In this document: in pieces, positions 1 to 11,700 of the stretch | Layout of the letters: the number at the start of each line of letters is the position of its first letter | How positions within the stretch are numbered: the first letter of the stretch is position 1 | NCBI GenBank assembly: GCA_032622095.1 | Contig: CP136064.1 | Span: forward strand, 180,330,011-180,394,010 | Length of the DNA: 64,000 nt | Source: Siphonodentalium dalli | Lineage: Eukaryota; Mollusca; Scaphopoda; Gadilida; Siphonodentaliidae | Direction: 5' to 3' | The notes under the pieces: generated by a model | What the model was told of the DNA's origin: nothing | What the model saw: only the letters and a program-made list of their open reading frames with translations | Database searches by the model: none | Made by a program: the position numbers and the translations under genes

Positions 1-1400
1 CAATGAACGGAAAATCATACACAAAAACCATAAATATGACCTTTTTTCAAAATGCTCTAGAAATTTGTCCCCAAAGCGGATTTTAGCGGATTTTGGATAT
101 GTTGTTCCCAGATTCTGCCCGACAAATTGACACCAAAATCAGCTTGTCAACAATTTCTTCTAGGTCCATGCTTCAACGACCAGACTAGCACCGGAGTTAT
201 CCTTTGAGAGCAATATTTTTGGGGCGGTATTTGAGATTTGGGCGGGTTACCAGAAACACGCATCTAGTGGCTTATATTTTATTTTGACCTGAGATCGCGA
301 ATCTATCGGCTACATCTATATATAGGAAAATAAGATTTAATAAAATTTAAATCCTCGATTCTGTCATTAATACGTATAGGCTCTTCGTGTCGTGTGCGAT
401 AATCTGAGCAATTTTGCTTAGCGGGTTTATTTTACGCTATCATCTCCATCAATTCAACAAGTCTGTACGTAATACAATATATATATGAATCGGGCCTACA
501 TATAAAGGGGCTAATTCTACATATATAGACCCTATTTATCGACCTCTTTTGTTCCCTGGAACCACATATATATACGGGCTTGTAACGCGCTCCATTGTCC
601 ACCCCCCGCACTTTATGCCCTTATGCACGGTTTCCAACTTTCCATATACGCGCCTGATCTATGTATGAGTGCAATGCGAGTGAGGCGCGTTAAAAGCAAT
701 GCACTGACATGTGGCTAAAAGAGATACTCACAGTTACTGTTATTGTTTTTCGACAAAGGAACTTAATTTGGCACTAAAGTTAAATTATCAGAAATATAAT
801 TTTGTTTAGAGGAAGGAAACCGTTATAGTATTGTTAGTATCAGGGAATATATATTCCCTGGTTAGTACTTAACGAAAAACTGAATTTTGTGACGCTGGGG
901 GAGCTTGGTTGATTGTTCAGTCGCACCTGTAGCGGAAGTAAAATAAGACAGCCAATCAAATCTCTCGTTATAATCATGCGGCAAATTTGAAGATTTGTTT
1001 TCATAAGCGCGGAGGGATGGAAGTCATTGAGGAAAATGACGGTAACTAAAGCTATATATGATCAACAGTTGTTTGATATAAGATCTAGATGAACGGAAGA
1101 AACACACATTTTGATTGTGACGTTTTTTGTATTTTATCTCATTCGGTGAACATACATTTCTGACTCTGAGTGATAAACTTCAAAAATCCACGGTGACGCC
1201 CGGCGGTTTATTGAAATTATTCATTTTCACAAGGTCTCACTCGACAAACAAAGGCAAAGCTCAACACACTATCCTACCAAGTTGGTAGCCAACATCATGA
1301 TGTTGAACATGTCAATGATCTGTCCTCAAAATTTGAGAATTTCTGTCATAGATCAGTTGTACTGGTGGTAGATGACTTGGTAGATAAGATAATTGTTTGT
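1..1400. other. 5' flank or upstream intron, no gene seen
   Basis: AT-rich sequence without a convincing exon. The only structure noted is a 20-base perfect palindrome at 842-861 (CAGGGAATATATATTCCCTG); a near copy occurs at 8031-8050. A promoter or non-coding first exon of ECT2 could lie here or further left; nothing in the sequence decides it. Confidence 0.5.
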
Positions 1401-1431
1401 TTATTTATATATATAATATAGTATACACAAA

Positions 1432-3600
1432 AACTGGACATGGAACTTGGAAGGAAAATGGCAACTTATAAAAAATAAGATCCATGAACTCATCAACAAA
1501 TATATTCCCACCAAGACTACACATAAGAACCAGTCCAAGGCATGGATCACCCTTGATATAAAACGCCTCCTTCGGAAGAAGAAGAAGAAAGTGCACCTCC
1601 ACCGACAAATCAGGCGAGGCCAAAACAAAAACACTGAAAACTGAAAACATCCAAACAAAATATAAATCCCTTAAATGCCTCATTCAAACCAAAATACGTC
1701 AAGCATACTGGCAACACATTGAAAAGATTGCATGTTCTGACTGCCCCAAAGAAGGCAAAGGCGACACTTTAAACAACACGTCAACAGACCAGGGAACAAA
1801 ATTTGGTCATTTGTAAAACAATGTAAAAGTGAAAATACAGGTGTCTCCCCACTGAAAGTTGAGGGTGAAATTAAACTCCATCCAAAAGACCAAGCTGATG
1901 CCCTCAACCAGTAATTCAACTCCTGCTTTTACTGTTTTACAACACCCAAACCTCTGACCCTGTCATACTCCTGCGAACTAAAACATCTTATGTAAGTTAT
2001 GTCGCACCACAGAAGTGATGAAATGAAGATCATCTACATCACAAACAAAGGCGTGTCCAAATTACTGAAACAGCTTAAATCAAACAAAGCAATGGGCATC
2101 GACATGATCTCTCCCTACTTCCTCAAGGAAACACGTGCATAAATCTCACCCATTTATAATCACAAACCTCTATCGCAACCCTCTTTCATCAGGTGAGGTA
2201 CCCCTCGACTGACGTACTGCCCAAGTTGCCCCAATCTTCGAAAAAGGATCCAAGGCAAAACCTGAAAACTATCGCCCAATATCTCTTACCTGTATCCTCA
2301 GCAAACAACTCGAACATATTGTCACCTCTAAAATTATGTCCTTTCTTGATTCTAATAAACTCCTGTATAAACACCAACAAAGATTCCACTCACGTGAGTC
2401 ACGTCTAAGCTGTGAAACTCAACTTGTTCTTTCTCACAGGATATACTGGACTCTCTAGCACAACATCAACAAACCGATGTGGCGGTTTTAGACTTTTCAA
2501 AGGCCTTTGATAAAGTTGACTATCAACGCCTCATCCTAAAACTGAAAAGAGTAGGCATAGATAACACCACAGTAAATTGGATAACATCTTTCCTCTCCAA
2601 CAGAACACAGAAAGTCCTTGTTGATGGTTCAGAATCCTGTCCTGTACTATCAGGTGTCCCTCAAGGCTCTGTCCTTGGGCCCTGCCTCTTCCTTATCTAC
2701 ATCAATGATATGCCCACATCCCTGAAATGCCACACACGACTATTTGCAGATGATACTATCATCTACTGTACCATCTCATCCCCCACTGACTGTAACTATC
2801 TCCAACAAGATTTAAACCAACTTGAAAAATGGGAAAAAGAATGGGCCATGTCTTACAACACCACAAATGTGAAATAATTACAATAACCAGGAAAAAGGAA
2901 CCAATAACAAACAACTACCTACTTCATGGCACTATACTGAAAAACACCACAGCAACAAAGTACCTCGGCCTAACCATCGCAAACATGCTTGAATGGAAAC
3001 CTCACATTAACAACATAGTGAATAAAGCAAATGCCACACTGAGGTTCCTAAAACGTAACATCAAGAACAGACAACAGAGTAATAAAGGAGCTGGCATACA
3101 AAACTTATGTTCAACCACAGCTCGAATACTGCTGTCCCATATGGAACCCATGGTAAATAGGCCTTACCGGTACTTCAAACATTGAAATGGTACAATACTG
3201 AGCTGTCAGATACATCTACCCAAGCAGCCCCACAAACATGCTAAGCATTCTCAAATGGCCTACTCTTAACAGAAGAAGAGACTTCTCCTCTCTTATTCTC
3301 TTCCGTAAAATCCGATATAACCATGTAAACATCACTGACTCTGCTCCTCTTACACCCACACGAGACCACAAACTTCTCCGCCCCTTCTATCGACCAAACT
3401 ACCTCAGCACTTTCTTCTATCCTCGAACAATTTCTCTCTGGAACAAAATCCCAACCGACACTGCCCACATCCTGGACGCATCAATGTTTAAGGATGCCCT
3501 CCATAGTCATTTCTATGAACCCAGTAAAGGCAAGCAGGGCTCCTCCACAAAACCACCACCAGCCCGATCACCATAGTGCCAAAAGAATGGGGTACAAAAA
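1432..3600 (+). mobile_element. 5'-truncated non-LTR retrotransposon (Jockey/CR1-like LINE)
   Basis: Broken reading frames in consistent order make up one decayed LINE ORF2. The linker between endonuclease and polymerase (WITLDIKRLLRKKKK) is at about 1530-1590. The first polymerase motifs (NYRPISL-type) are at about 2220-2390, the palm at 2479-2877 and the C-terminal part at 2829-3576. No endonuclease domain precedes it, as expected for 5' truncation during insertion. Order and motifs fit the Jockey/CR1/L2 group; the exact clade cannot be fixed by eye. No poly-A or target duplication was identified, so ends are approximate. Confidence 0.88.
2479..2877 (+). pseudogene. LINE reverse transcriptase palm domain, broken
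   Basis: The longest intact piece of the LINE. It shows LDFSKAFDKVDY (motif A), SGVPQGSVLGPCLFLIYIND (motif B) and FADDT (motif C with both catalytic aspartates). A -1/+1 shift near 2830-2877 moves the continuation (KYLGL, motif D/E region) into another frame at 2829-3185, and a third frame carries the tail at 3238-3576. Stops before 2479 separate it from the upstream motifs. It is not a functional gene. Confidence 0.9.
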
Positions 3601-5667
3601 ATTCAAAAACTAAAACAAACTTCAGCCCAAAATTTACTTGACGGGTGTTGCCGTAGCGTATACGCAGGTACTTTTACCAGTGGATGTGTCATGTCATGTA
3701 TAGACCGATAGGTATCTGGAGAAGTCGTCGGGGGACCCACGTGAAGACAGTCCCGTGCGAAGATGGCCCCGCGTGAGGACGGCCCCAGAGAAGTCGGCCC
3801 CATTAATTACATGTAGATGGGAGTTGAATGAGGCTTTAAGTTTAAATCGGCTTAATTTGATTGAGATAATGTTTATGCAGGCTAATTGTGAAGTCAGAAA
3901 CTTACTTTGAGAATGTTTATGTACTCTCCCCTGCCTAATAATAGTGATGGCCAAATAATAGTGATGGTGCACATTTTCGGGTGTTATTAATAATAGTGAT
4001 GGTGCCAAATAATAGTGATGGCGCACAATGATGGCATTTTACCATATTTCTACTATAAATGAAGCAGAATGTAGGCCTTAATTAATTTGGCATTGTTGGG
4101 CAAGTTCCCATGCATGCAAGTTGTTCTCATTGGCTCCTTTAATAATGACAGTAAGTAATTTGGTAACAGTACCAGTCTGAGTAAGGTAAAGTACTGTGGT
4201 GATTGTAGCCAGGTTGGGTGATCAGTGACAATGAGTAAAAGGTGGAACTTGCGGGAAATTAGTTGGCATATCGGTTGCATCATCCATCAATATTTCGCTC
4301 GAGATGTAAATTAGAGTTATCTTTCTTATGTCGCACATCGGCTATTTAAAATCCGACATAAAACTTAAATCCGACATAAAACGTAAGTTGTGGTTAATAA
4401 TGTGGAACTGTTGCCAAGTCATCGCATTCATAATTAAACTGTGCTTTGAATACACGGACATGTTATTGTATTGCTTTATTGCATAGATTTAAATACATGT
4501 TCCTGTGTACACACAGAAGCTACTGCGGTGTCGTAACTTTCCATTTATAGCCAAAACCAGTCACGCATGTGTGCACACGACTCACAGCTTCTGTGTCTTC
4601 ATGATAGCGCATAATTGGGTCACGATAACAGTATTGTTTGGAGAAGTCGGCCACGTCAAGTTAAATTAGTTCATCAGTTGTCACTCAGATTAGTTTCACT
4701 GATTATTTTATAATATAAGCCTGGTGATGTGATTTTAGCATTAAGTCCCGTTTTGATAGTAGAAGTCGGTTCCGTCCCAACGATAATAAGTTGTCACTGT
4801 GTGATTATATAAAGCTTTGATGAGTTGTAATTAACTGCGATAATCCGTCTGTTTATACACGGACATCATGATCTAGAGGCCTAAATCCTGTTAGGAATGA
4901 GATTCTCCCACATTCCTGTCAACTTGTCAAGTGCACTTCTATTTTTTTTAGTGAGCTGCACGTTTTTTCTAACTTTTTGACTGAAAATTCCGCGACTTTG
5001 CAAGAACTTTAAATAATCGTGATGGCGCCTAATAATCGTGATGCTGTCGTATTTTTCTTTAAATAAATAAACGTGACGTCACGTTTATTTGGCAGGAGAG
5101 AGTAGGTGAATTGTGAAGTCAGCAACATTATCTTACTGGTAGTTATAACAAAATTTGAAGAAAAAAAATTTAACTTCATTGTTGAACTGACATATGGTAT
5201 CAGAATGAATATTTACATTCAAAACTTATTTTTGGGGAAATGAAAATTTCAGGTCTGACAAGCACTATTAACTCAATGAAATAAGGGCATGGTTCAGGAA
5301 AATTTGGTTCATTACATGTACGGTACATACATTCCAAATTTGAGCTGGATCGTATCATAGATAATATAATTCTGATTAATCCAGCTTTGGATATAATAAG
5401 CAACACATTTTAGAACCTTCATTTATCAAAGACATTGCACAATTATACTTAGACATTTAAACTTTCCGCATTCCTTATCTCGCCATTGAGTTTAATAATG
5501 TCTAATATTTGAAATTATCATTTCTCCAAGTTGAGCTACAGTGTCATTGACACTTTCATTTATCTGTTATGTTTGTTATGTTTTTATTCTCTTTCTTTAA
5601 TTTATATTCAATTCAATCTATCATTTTTGTTTTCTTGAATTCTTGAGTTCTCTTGCATTTGTTTTAG
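3601..5667. other. Gene-free flank with short GTGATGG-type repeats
   Basis: No exon is recognised. At 3940-4035 the phrase AATAATAGTGATGG recurs about four times; AATAATCGTGATG recurs at 5012-5042, and a relative lies at 20765-20825. These look like fragments of one interspersed repeat of unknown type. Confidence 0.45.
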
Positions 5668-5796
5668 TTTTTGTTCCTAATGTCGACAAAGACACAACAC
5701 GTCATCGGTGGCACAGCAATCAACACAATTCAACTAGTTCTAGCATGTCTGCTGCTGACAAGACATCCATTTCTCAAATCAGTACCTTATTGCTAG
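5668..5796 (+). CDS. ECT2: ECT2 coding exon 1 (candidate), start ATG at 5745
   Basis: A pyrimidine-rich stretch ending in TTTTAG (to 5667) precedes this exon, and a donor GTAGGT follows at 5797. The ATG at 5745 has A at -3 and gives 17 codons plus one base. That base joins the two leftover bases of exon 2 to make Asp, so the phase fits exactly. The frame stays open upstream to the acceptor, so a longer N-terminus is possible, but no other in-frame ATG is seen. The acceptor implies a further non-coding exon upstream. N-termini of this family are poorly conserved, so the case rests on phase and splice sites, not homology. Confidence 0.6.
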   Translation, partial: FLFLMSTKTQHVIGGTAINTIQLVLACLLLTRHPFLKSVPYC

Positions 5797-8700
5797 GTAG
5801 GTAGGCTTTTCTACTAGATTAGAAAATTTTGTTATTTGACACTGAAAAGCCATTTCCTTGCACCCGAGTGTCCCACAAAGCAATCCAAAGCTACGTATAT
5901 TATGCAAGTCGATCATTTCCGTGGGTGCATTAATTCTGTTGATGGTATCCAAATAGTTAGTCATTTAATTACGTACGTAAGACTGCCGTCTGATTGAAGA
6001 CTATATAAATGAACGAGCTACGAGTTTAATACAGTGTTTACAAATTTATATAAACTTACAATAAGATTCCAACAGGTATAATGAATCTAAACACTAAAAA
6101 GCATCAACGCATTGACCAATAATACCTAGCAAGGAGAATTGAATAAAGTATTTCTTAGAATTTCATGTACGGTAGCGTCAGTGAAAATGAAACTGACAGG
6201 ATTATATATTCTGTCAATCGTAAAACTATTTGTGCGCTGTGACGTCATACTGCAGGGTTTGTCTGCAGGAGATATTTATAGCGGCGAAATACGAATGGTA
6301 GCAACATCTTTCACTCGGAACGCGTAGCTTGTTCAATAGTCTGTATTAGTCCAACAACTGATGACCACAGCTATAGAACAGAGTTTTAGCCAACGTGTTA
6401 TAAAATATAATTGAGTTTTTGGCGGGAAATGTGAACATGTGCGTCGTTGATTATGCTTTGGGACCCAGGCGGGACAACGAAACTATTATTGACCGTACTT
6501 TGACTTTATATCCATAATTGGGGGGGGGTATGTGTTCGTGTTTATCCTCCATGCATGTAATATGGCTCAAATGAATGGTGTTGTCACTATGAATTCCCAT
6601 TATAAAGACTGATTGGGACAGGTTCTGTATTATTGTGAAATAAATCACTTTGGGATTTTGTTAAGTATGCATGGCAATATACGCATAATAATCAACACAC
6701 GTAGAGAATCACATGTATTTTACAGGAACTTCACTTACATCGAACTCAAAACAAATGATAATACAGCAATAAGATAAATGATCAACATTGAGTAGTTTCA
6801 TCCACGAAAATCCTGTGCATAAAAATCAGCAATTGGGTCTTTGATCCAATTATGTAATCGTACGATAGCACGGGGTCTTCGAGCGTGAGTAGTTTCATCC
6901 ATGGAATCCCGTGCACAAAAATATCCGCACTCAACAGTCCGGCATTCTTTGATGTTACCCGCGACATGTATTACGCTGTATCTAATGTCGCTATTTGACC
7001 CGCTCTTTCTTATTGTTTTTTCGGGAAATGGACTGTGTCAATTTCATTTTGTCAATATTAATGAAAATAAGTGTAGATATATAGCCTGTCGACACAGACA
7101 AGACTGAATAAGTTTTTAATAGCGTAATTTATTTGTGTATGAGCGGGATTTCATGCAACGACCGATGGGGGGAATGGGTCCGTGGGACGGAACCGCAGCA
7201 GGCCTGGCGGAAACCCTGTATATATATTACATCAAATTATGTTATAACTTGTTCACATCAAGGATTATGAATTATAAATGCTGAATAAGTGCTTATATTA
7301 ATAATATTAATGAGCTGTTGCGAGCTGGGGGATTTCCTGTTAATCTCTGAAATCAATTTCAGTATCAGAGTTTCTTGACCCAGTGTTGATTCTAATGAAA
7401 TCTTGGTCTTGTTTGAAAGAGACTGTGATTAATATATTGCAGATGACAGAATACCACGGTTTGTACTGGTTGGAGAAGAACTGCGGAATCACAAAGATTT
7501 TATTTCAGTCCTAAAGGTAAACATTTTCTCAAATATTTTTAATAATGGTCTACCAGTATCTCTTTCCAGAAACACTTTCAACAACAACTAAATTTATATG
7601 AGACTTGTTTTGAATACACTTTGCTTTATTATTTCTAAAACACACACGCAATATTTGGTATTACACATAATTTCATTTAAAACTGTTTTATTGAAAGAAT
7701 TTCACTTAAGAATTATATACACATCATAGCTGAACTGTGGTATGGTATAAAAAATATCAACATTTTCTGTCTGAAAATGAGAATAAAAAATTAAGGAAAT
7801 AATTATATATGAGTGACAGAAACTCCTGTCGCAGTTTGTTTTGCGGCTGATTTTGGATACAGTCATATGCAGTTTTGCTTTGATGCACCTAATGGGAAAT
7901 ATAAATTATAAACCAATACGTCATATAAACATGTATATTATACACTCAAATAACATTGCTTTGTGCTATTTTAATAAAACTTCAAACAAAATAAACCTTC
8001 TTGTGATCGTTTTGTACACCACCAACTCCAGGGAACATATTCCCTGGCCGACTCCCAAGTGGGATTGCATTGTTACTGATAAATCATTATGTCAAATCGG
8101 TAATCTGTACCGTTTACTCTTTCCTGTTTCATATTTACTGGTGTCTGTTTCATCTTGACTCAAAATCTATATCACCATGTTTTTGGACAATGTTGTCTTT
8201 TTTTTTTTGCTTTGATCGCTTTGATTGTCTATGACACACATGCATTGGACAATATGCACTGACCATGACAGGTTAAAAAAACACCCCATTGTTTAACCTT
8301 TGGTCCTTTGACTTCTCCAACGATAGCTGTTATTAACCCAACCCTAACTGTGGTCCATTTTATCAATTAATTAAAAATTATTTAGTGAACTTAGCCAAGA
8401 TTGTGGGGTGTGCTACTTTTCAATTCCAGGTGCGCAATGCCCGATGACACGCAAGAGCAATTTTGAGTCTCAAAATCATAACCTATTTTTCGTTCGCCTG
8501 GTTTGTTCTTAGGTAACCCATAACTCATTGAACTACCATAATAAATTTGAATGTCTCATCTTGGGGCTTGATTGAGTAAAAATTAAGGTGAGAATTAGTT
8601 ATTGCGAGACCTGCATTTATTAAACTGTGGCACAACTTGTTTTTCATTTGCGGCATTTTCATTTTAGATAACCTCCAGGCAAACTGAAAGGTCGTTCGCC

Positions 8701-11700
8701 TCAAATTTACAGTCCTGGACTGGGTCTCTCTTACTCAAATTTATTATTTTATTCCCCTGAATCTATACAAATAGTTCTGGAAAGGATACAGTACCATACA
8801 CCAACTTGAATTCTCGATAAAAAAATGTTGAATAACAAGTTAACCCTTTCTATACCGAATAGATTCTCCCATTCAGCTATAAAAGTATATGGTCTATTAT
8901 TCATTTTGAGGAATGTTCATAATTTTTTGTGGGAAATGTTCAGATTAATATAAGTTCAACAAAGACCTAATGGAACTACTCGTCAATAAGTACAGGCTAA
9001 ATAATCGACTCCTTAACCACAGCAGAATTATGGGTAATTTTTCAGAATTTAGTCGGAATTGTGGCTTGTTGCCACTCATCGGAAAGCTCTCAGTGAGAGC
9101 TTTCCGATGAATTGCAACAAGCCATATTACCCATAATTCATATATAATTTCATATATAGTATAGAAAGGGTTAAATTGCAGTTTTAATCAAGACCAAATC
9201 AACACAATTTGATATCATCTTCAGTCAACACCGCTGTCAAAGTTCTGAACTTTTATTCATTTATCAGGCATAAAAGCTCAAAACTTTTAATAGCTTAACC
9301 TGGTTTATCCAAAGATACATGTACATGTAAATGCTCCAACTATGTGATGTATCCATAAATTTGAAGATATAGCTTAAAATCTGGAAGATTAAGTTTCTGA
9401 AAAATTTGTGCCATGACCATCAATGTTGAATTGGTCATCTCTGAGCTACCCTAACCATGACAAAATAACTTAGCAAACCTGACACACTTTAGGATGTTAG
9501 CTGAATTTTAGCAGTTTGAGAATTGTAAAAAGACTTAAAGGCACGTGAGGCCTTAGTTGTCGAAAATATTCATATTTGTTCCAATCACATAAACAGAAAA
9601 ACATTAAAACGCATACAGTTTCGTTCATATATACCATGACCATCGCGTAAACAGCATGTTATCATAAAGATTTACTATATTTTACCTAAGCAAGAGGCTG
9701 ATTGTGTTACAAAAGACAGCACAATACTGCTGGCTAATCACACACAAATGGCATAAACGCTCTTTATTCGTTCCATATCAGGAATTCACCAACAAAGAAC
9801 GCTCTTTATGTTTACCATCATAATATAAACAAACACCAGAAAAGTTACTTTTTATGGTTTTGTTTACATAACAATGGTCAAAGATATGACAATAACATAC
9901 TGTTTATGCGATATTTCTTATTTGTATACGGACAAAGTCTGTCTACATTTTGTTGTTCTTTCTGTTTGTGGCGGTTATTGACGGGTGGAAATATTTTCAC
10001 AGGATACCCACCACCAAGGCCAACCGTACCTTTAACATTCAGATAATTTTACAACACACATATTTTATGTTTCAGTTTTTCAAAGATTCTGAGGTACTAT
10101 TTTCCGAAAATGGTTTGGAACATGTTCATAATGCTGAAGAACACAACACAATATTTGTGTTGAGTCATTTTGAAGGAGATGTGTACCACAAGCTTCACAA
10201 GGCCGAGGCAAAACTTGTTGGACCACCTGTTCTTTTCAGATGTGCAAAGCATGATGAGGTTGGTTATTCTATTGATGTCAAATCTTTGTTGCAGATTTCA
10301 GATGCGATTTAAAAAATTCCTCGATCATGCCATGAATCTCTACTTTGGCCTCGCCCGTAGAGATTATATTCCACTTGTTCAAAACCTGGGACCTTTTTGA
10401 TGATCTGAAGGGGAACTTTATACCATTGAACAAACAACGCAGGGAATATATTTCTAAATTTACTTTGTTGATAATTGTTTCTTAATAATCAATTTAACTG
10501 TAGGTGGTGGTTACAGCTCGAGATTGCATCATATCATTATAAACTCTAGCAAATATATAACCTGCATTTTCAGAGCAGAGATACATGACATGATCTAAAA
10601 AATTCCTAGCTATTATTTTACAGTTATCAGTTTTATATTCGGTGTCAATTTTGATATATTTTGAATATCTGCTGAGTAAATCGATGTGTTTATCGATGTA
10701 GCCTAGCATACATCTACAGCATCATTAACCTACACTGTCCTCTCTACTATTGCGTTTAAAATGCAATAAAATATTTTTTATGTGTTTTAATACGACTGCA
10801 ATGAGCATCCGTTGTTCCGTACCATCATGATAACTTTCCGAAAAGAACATTTGTTTGCATTATCCATTCTTGAGTCATTCTTCTTTGTTTATAACTAGTC
10901 TGGCAATATTTATTTGTTTGCCTTCTTAACTGCTTACTTCATCGCTCTTATTCATTTATATATTTTTTCATTCTGCAGGGCATTCCATACTGTACAAGAC
11001 CTAGATACTGTAACATAATGCATGGAATAACAGTTTGCTTCAATGGCTTCAGAGACAGAGAAGAGTTGGCAAGTATTAATATCTGTAGATAGTTTGTAAG
11101 CTAAAATTCATCTGGATGGTATCTGGTGATAATCAGATGTTTATATCATGGGAAATATCCCCCACTCTCTGTATGAAAAGATGAAAAATTCAAAATGATT
11201 TTGAACGATTGAAGTTGGAATAGTGCTGCAAAATGTATTTGTAGGGCCAATGCGAATCGATTCGATTCGATTTGCAATCTTTCATTTGATTCGATTCGAT
11301 TCGAAATCGGCTGTCCTGATTCAAATTGTATCGAATCATTGGCACCAGTTGCATTCTCATTAATTCAAAGGACCACATTGCTTTTTCGCGAAGATATATT
11401 ATGATACCAACGCATACAAAGAATGTGCACTTAATTTGTTAGACATGTATTTGATTCATTTAAAGATAATATTTACATTGTATACTGACGACCATTTATC
11501 ATACAGTAGTTACGAAGTGAGCAAATTGATATTGGTATGGCATCTGAGTCATGTATTATCTTCATCTTCACTATTGTTATGCTAGTCCAAGTCTTCTTGT
11601 ACTAAAACCAGCTAAGATATTGGGATGGCGATGCTGGTGTTTAGTCCAAGACCGCCCTATATGCTCGCTTATGACACGGCTTAAGCGTTAGTGACCCGCT

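Noticed and set aside
7841-8158. 105-codon frame in intron 2
   Set aside because: Low-complexity AT-rich composition, no known motif, and no compatible splice sites with ECT2 phases.
9950-10312. Open frame of 120 codons running into exon 3
   Set aside because: Its first 40 codons are the end of the TTAA element, repeated inverted at 13461-13700; only the part from 10076 is coding, joined by splicing.
11069-11080. GT donor at 11073 for exon 4
   Set aside because: It leaves one extra base and reads into a stop in exon 5; the GC donor four bases earlier keeps the frame and the family alignment.
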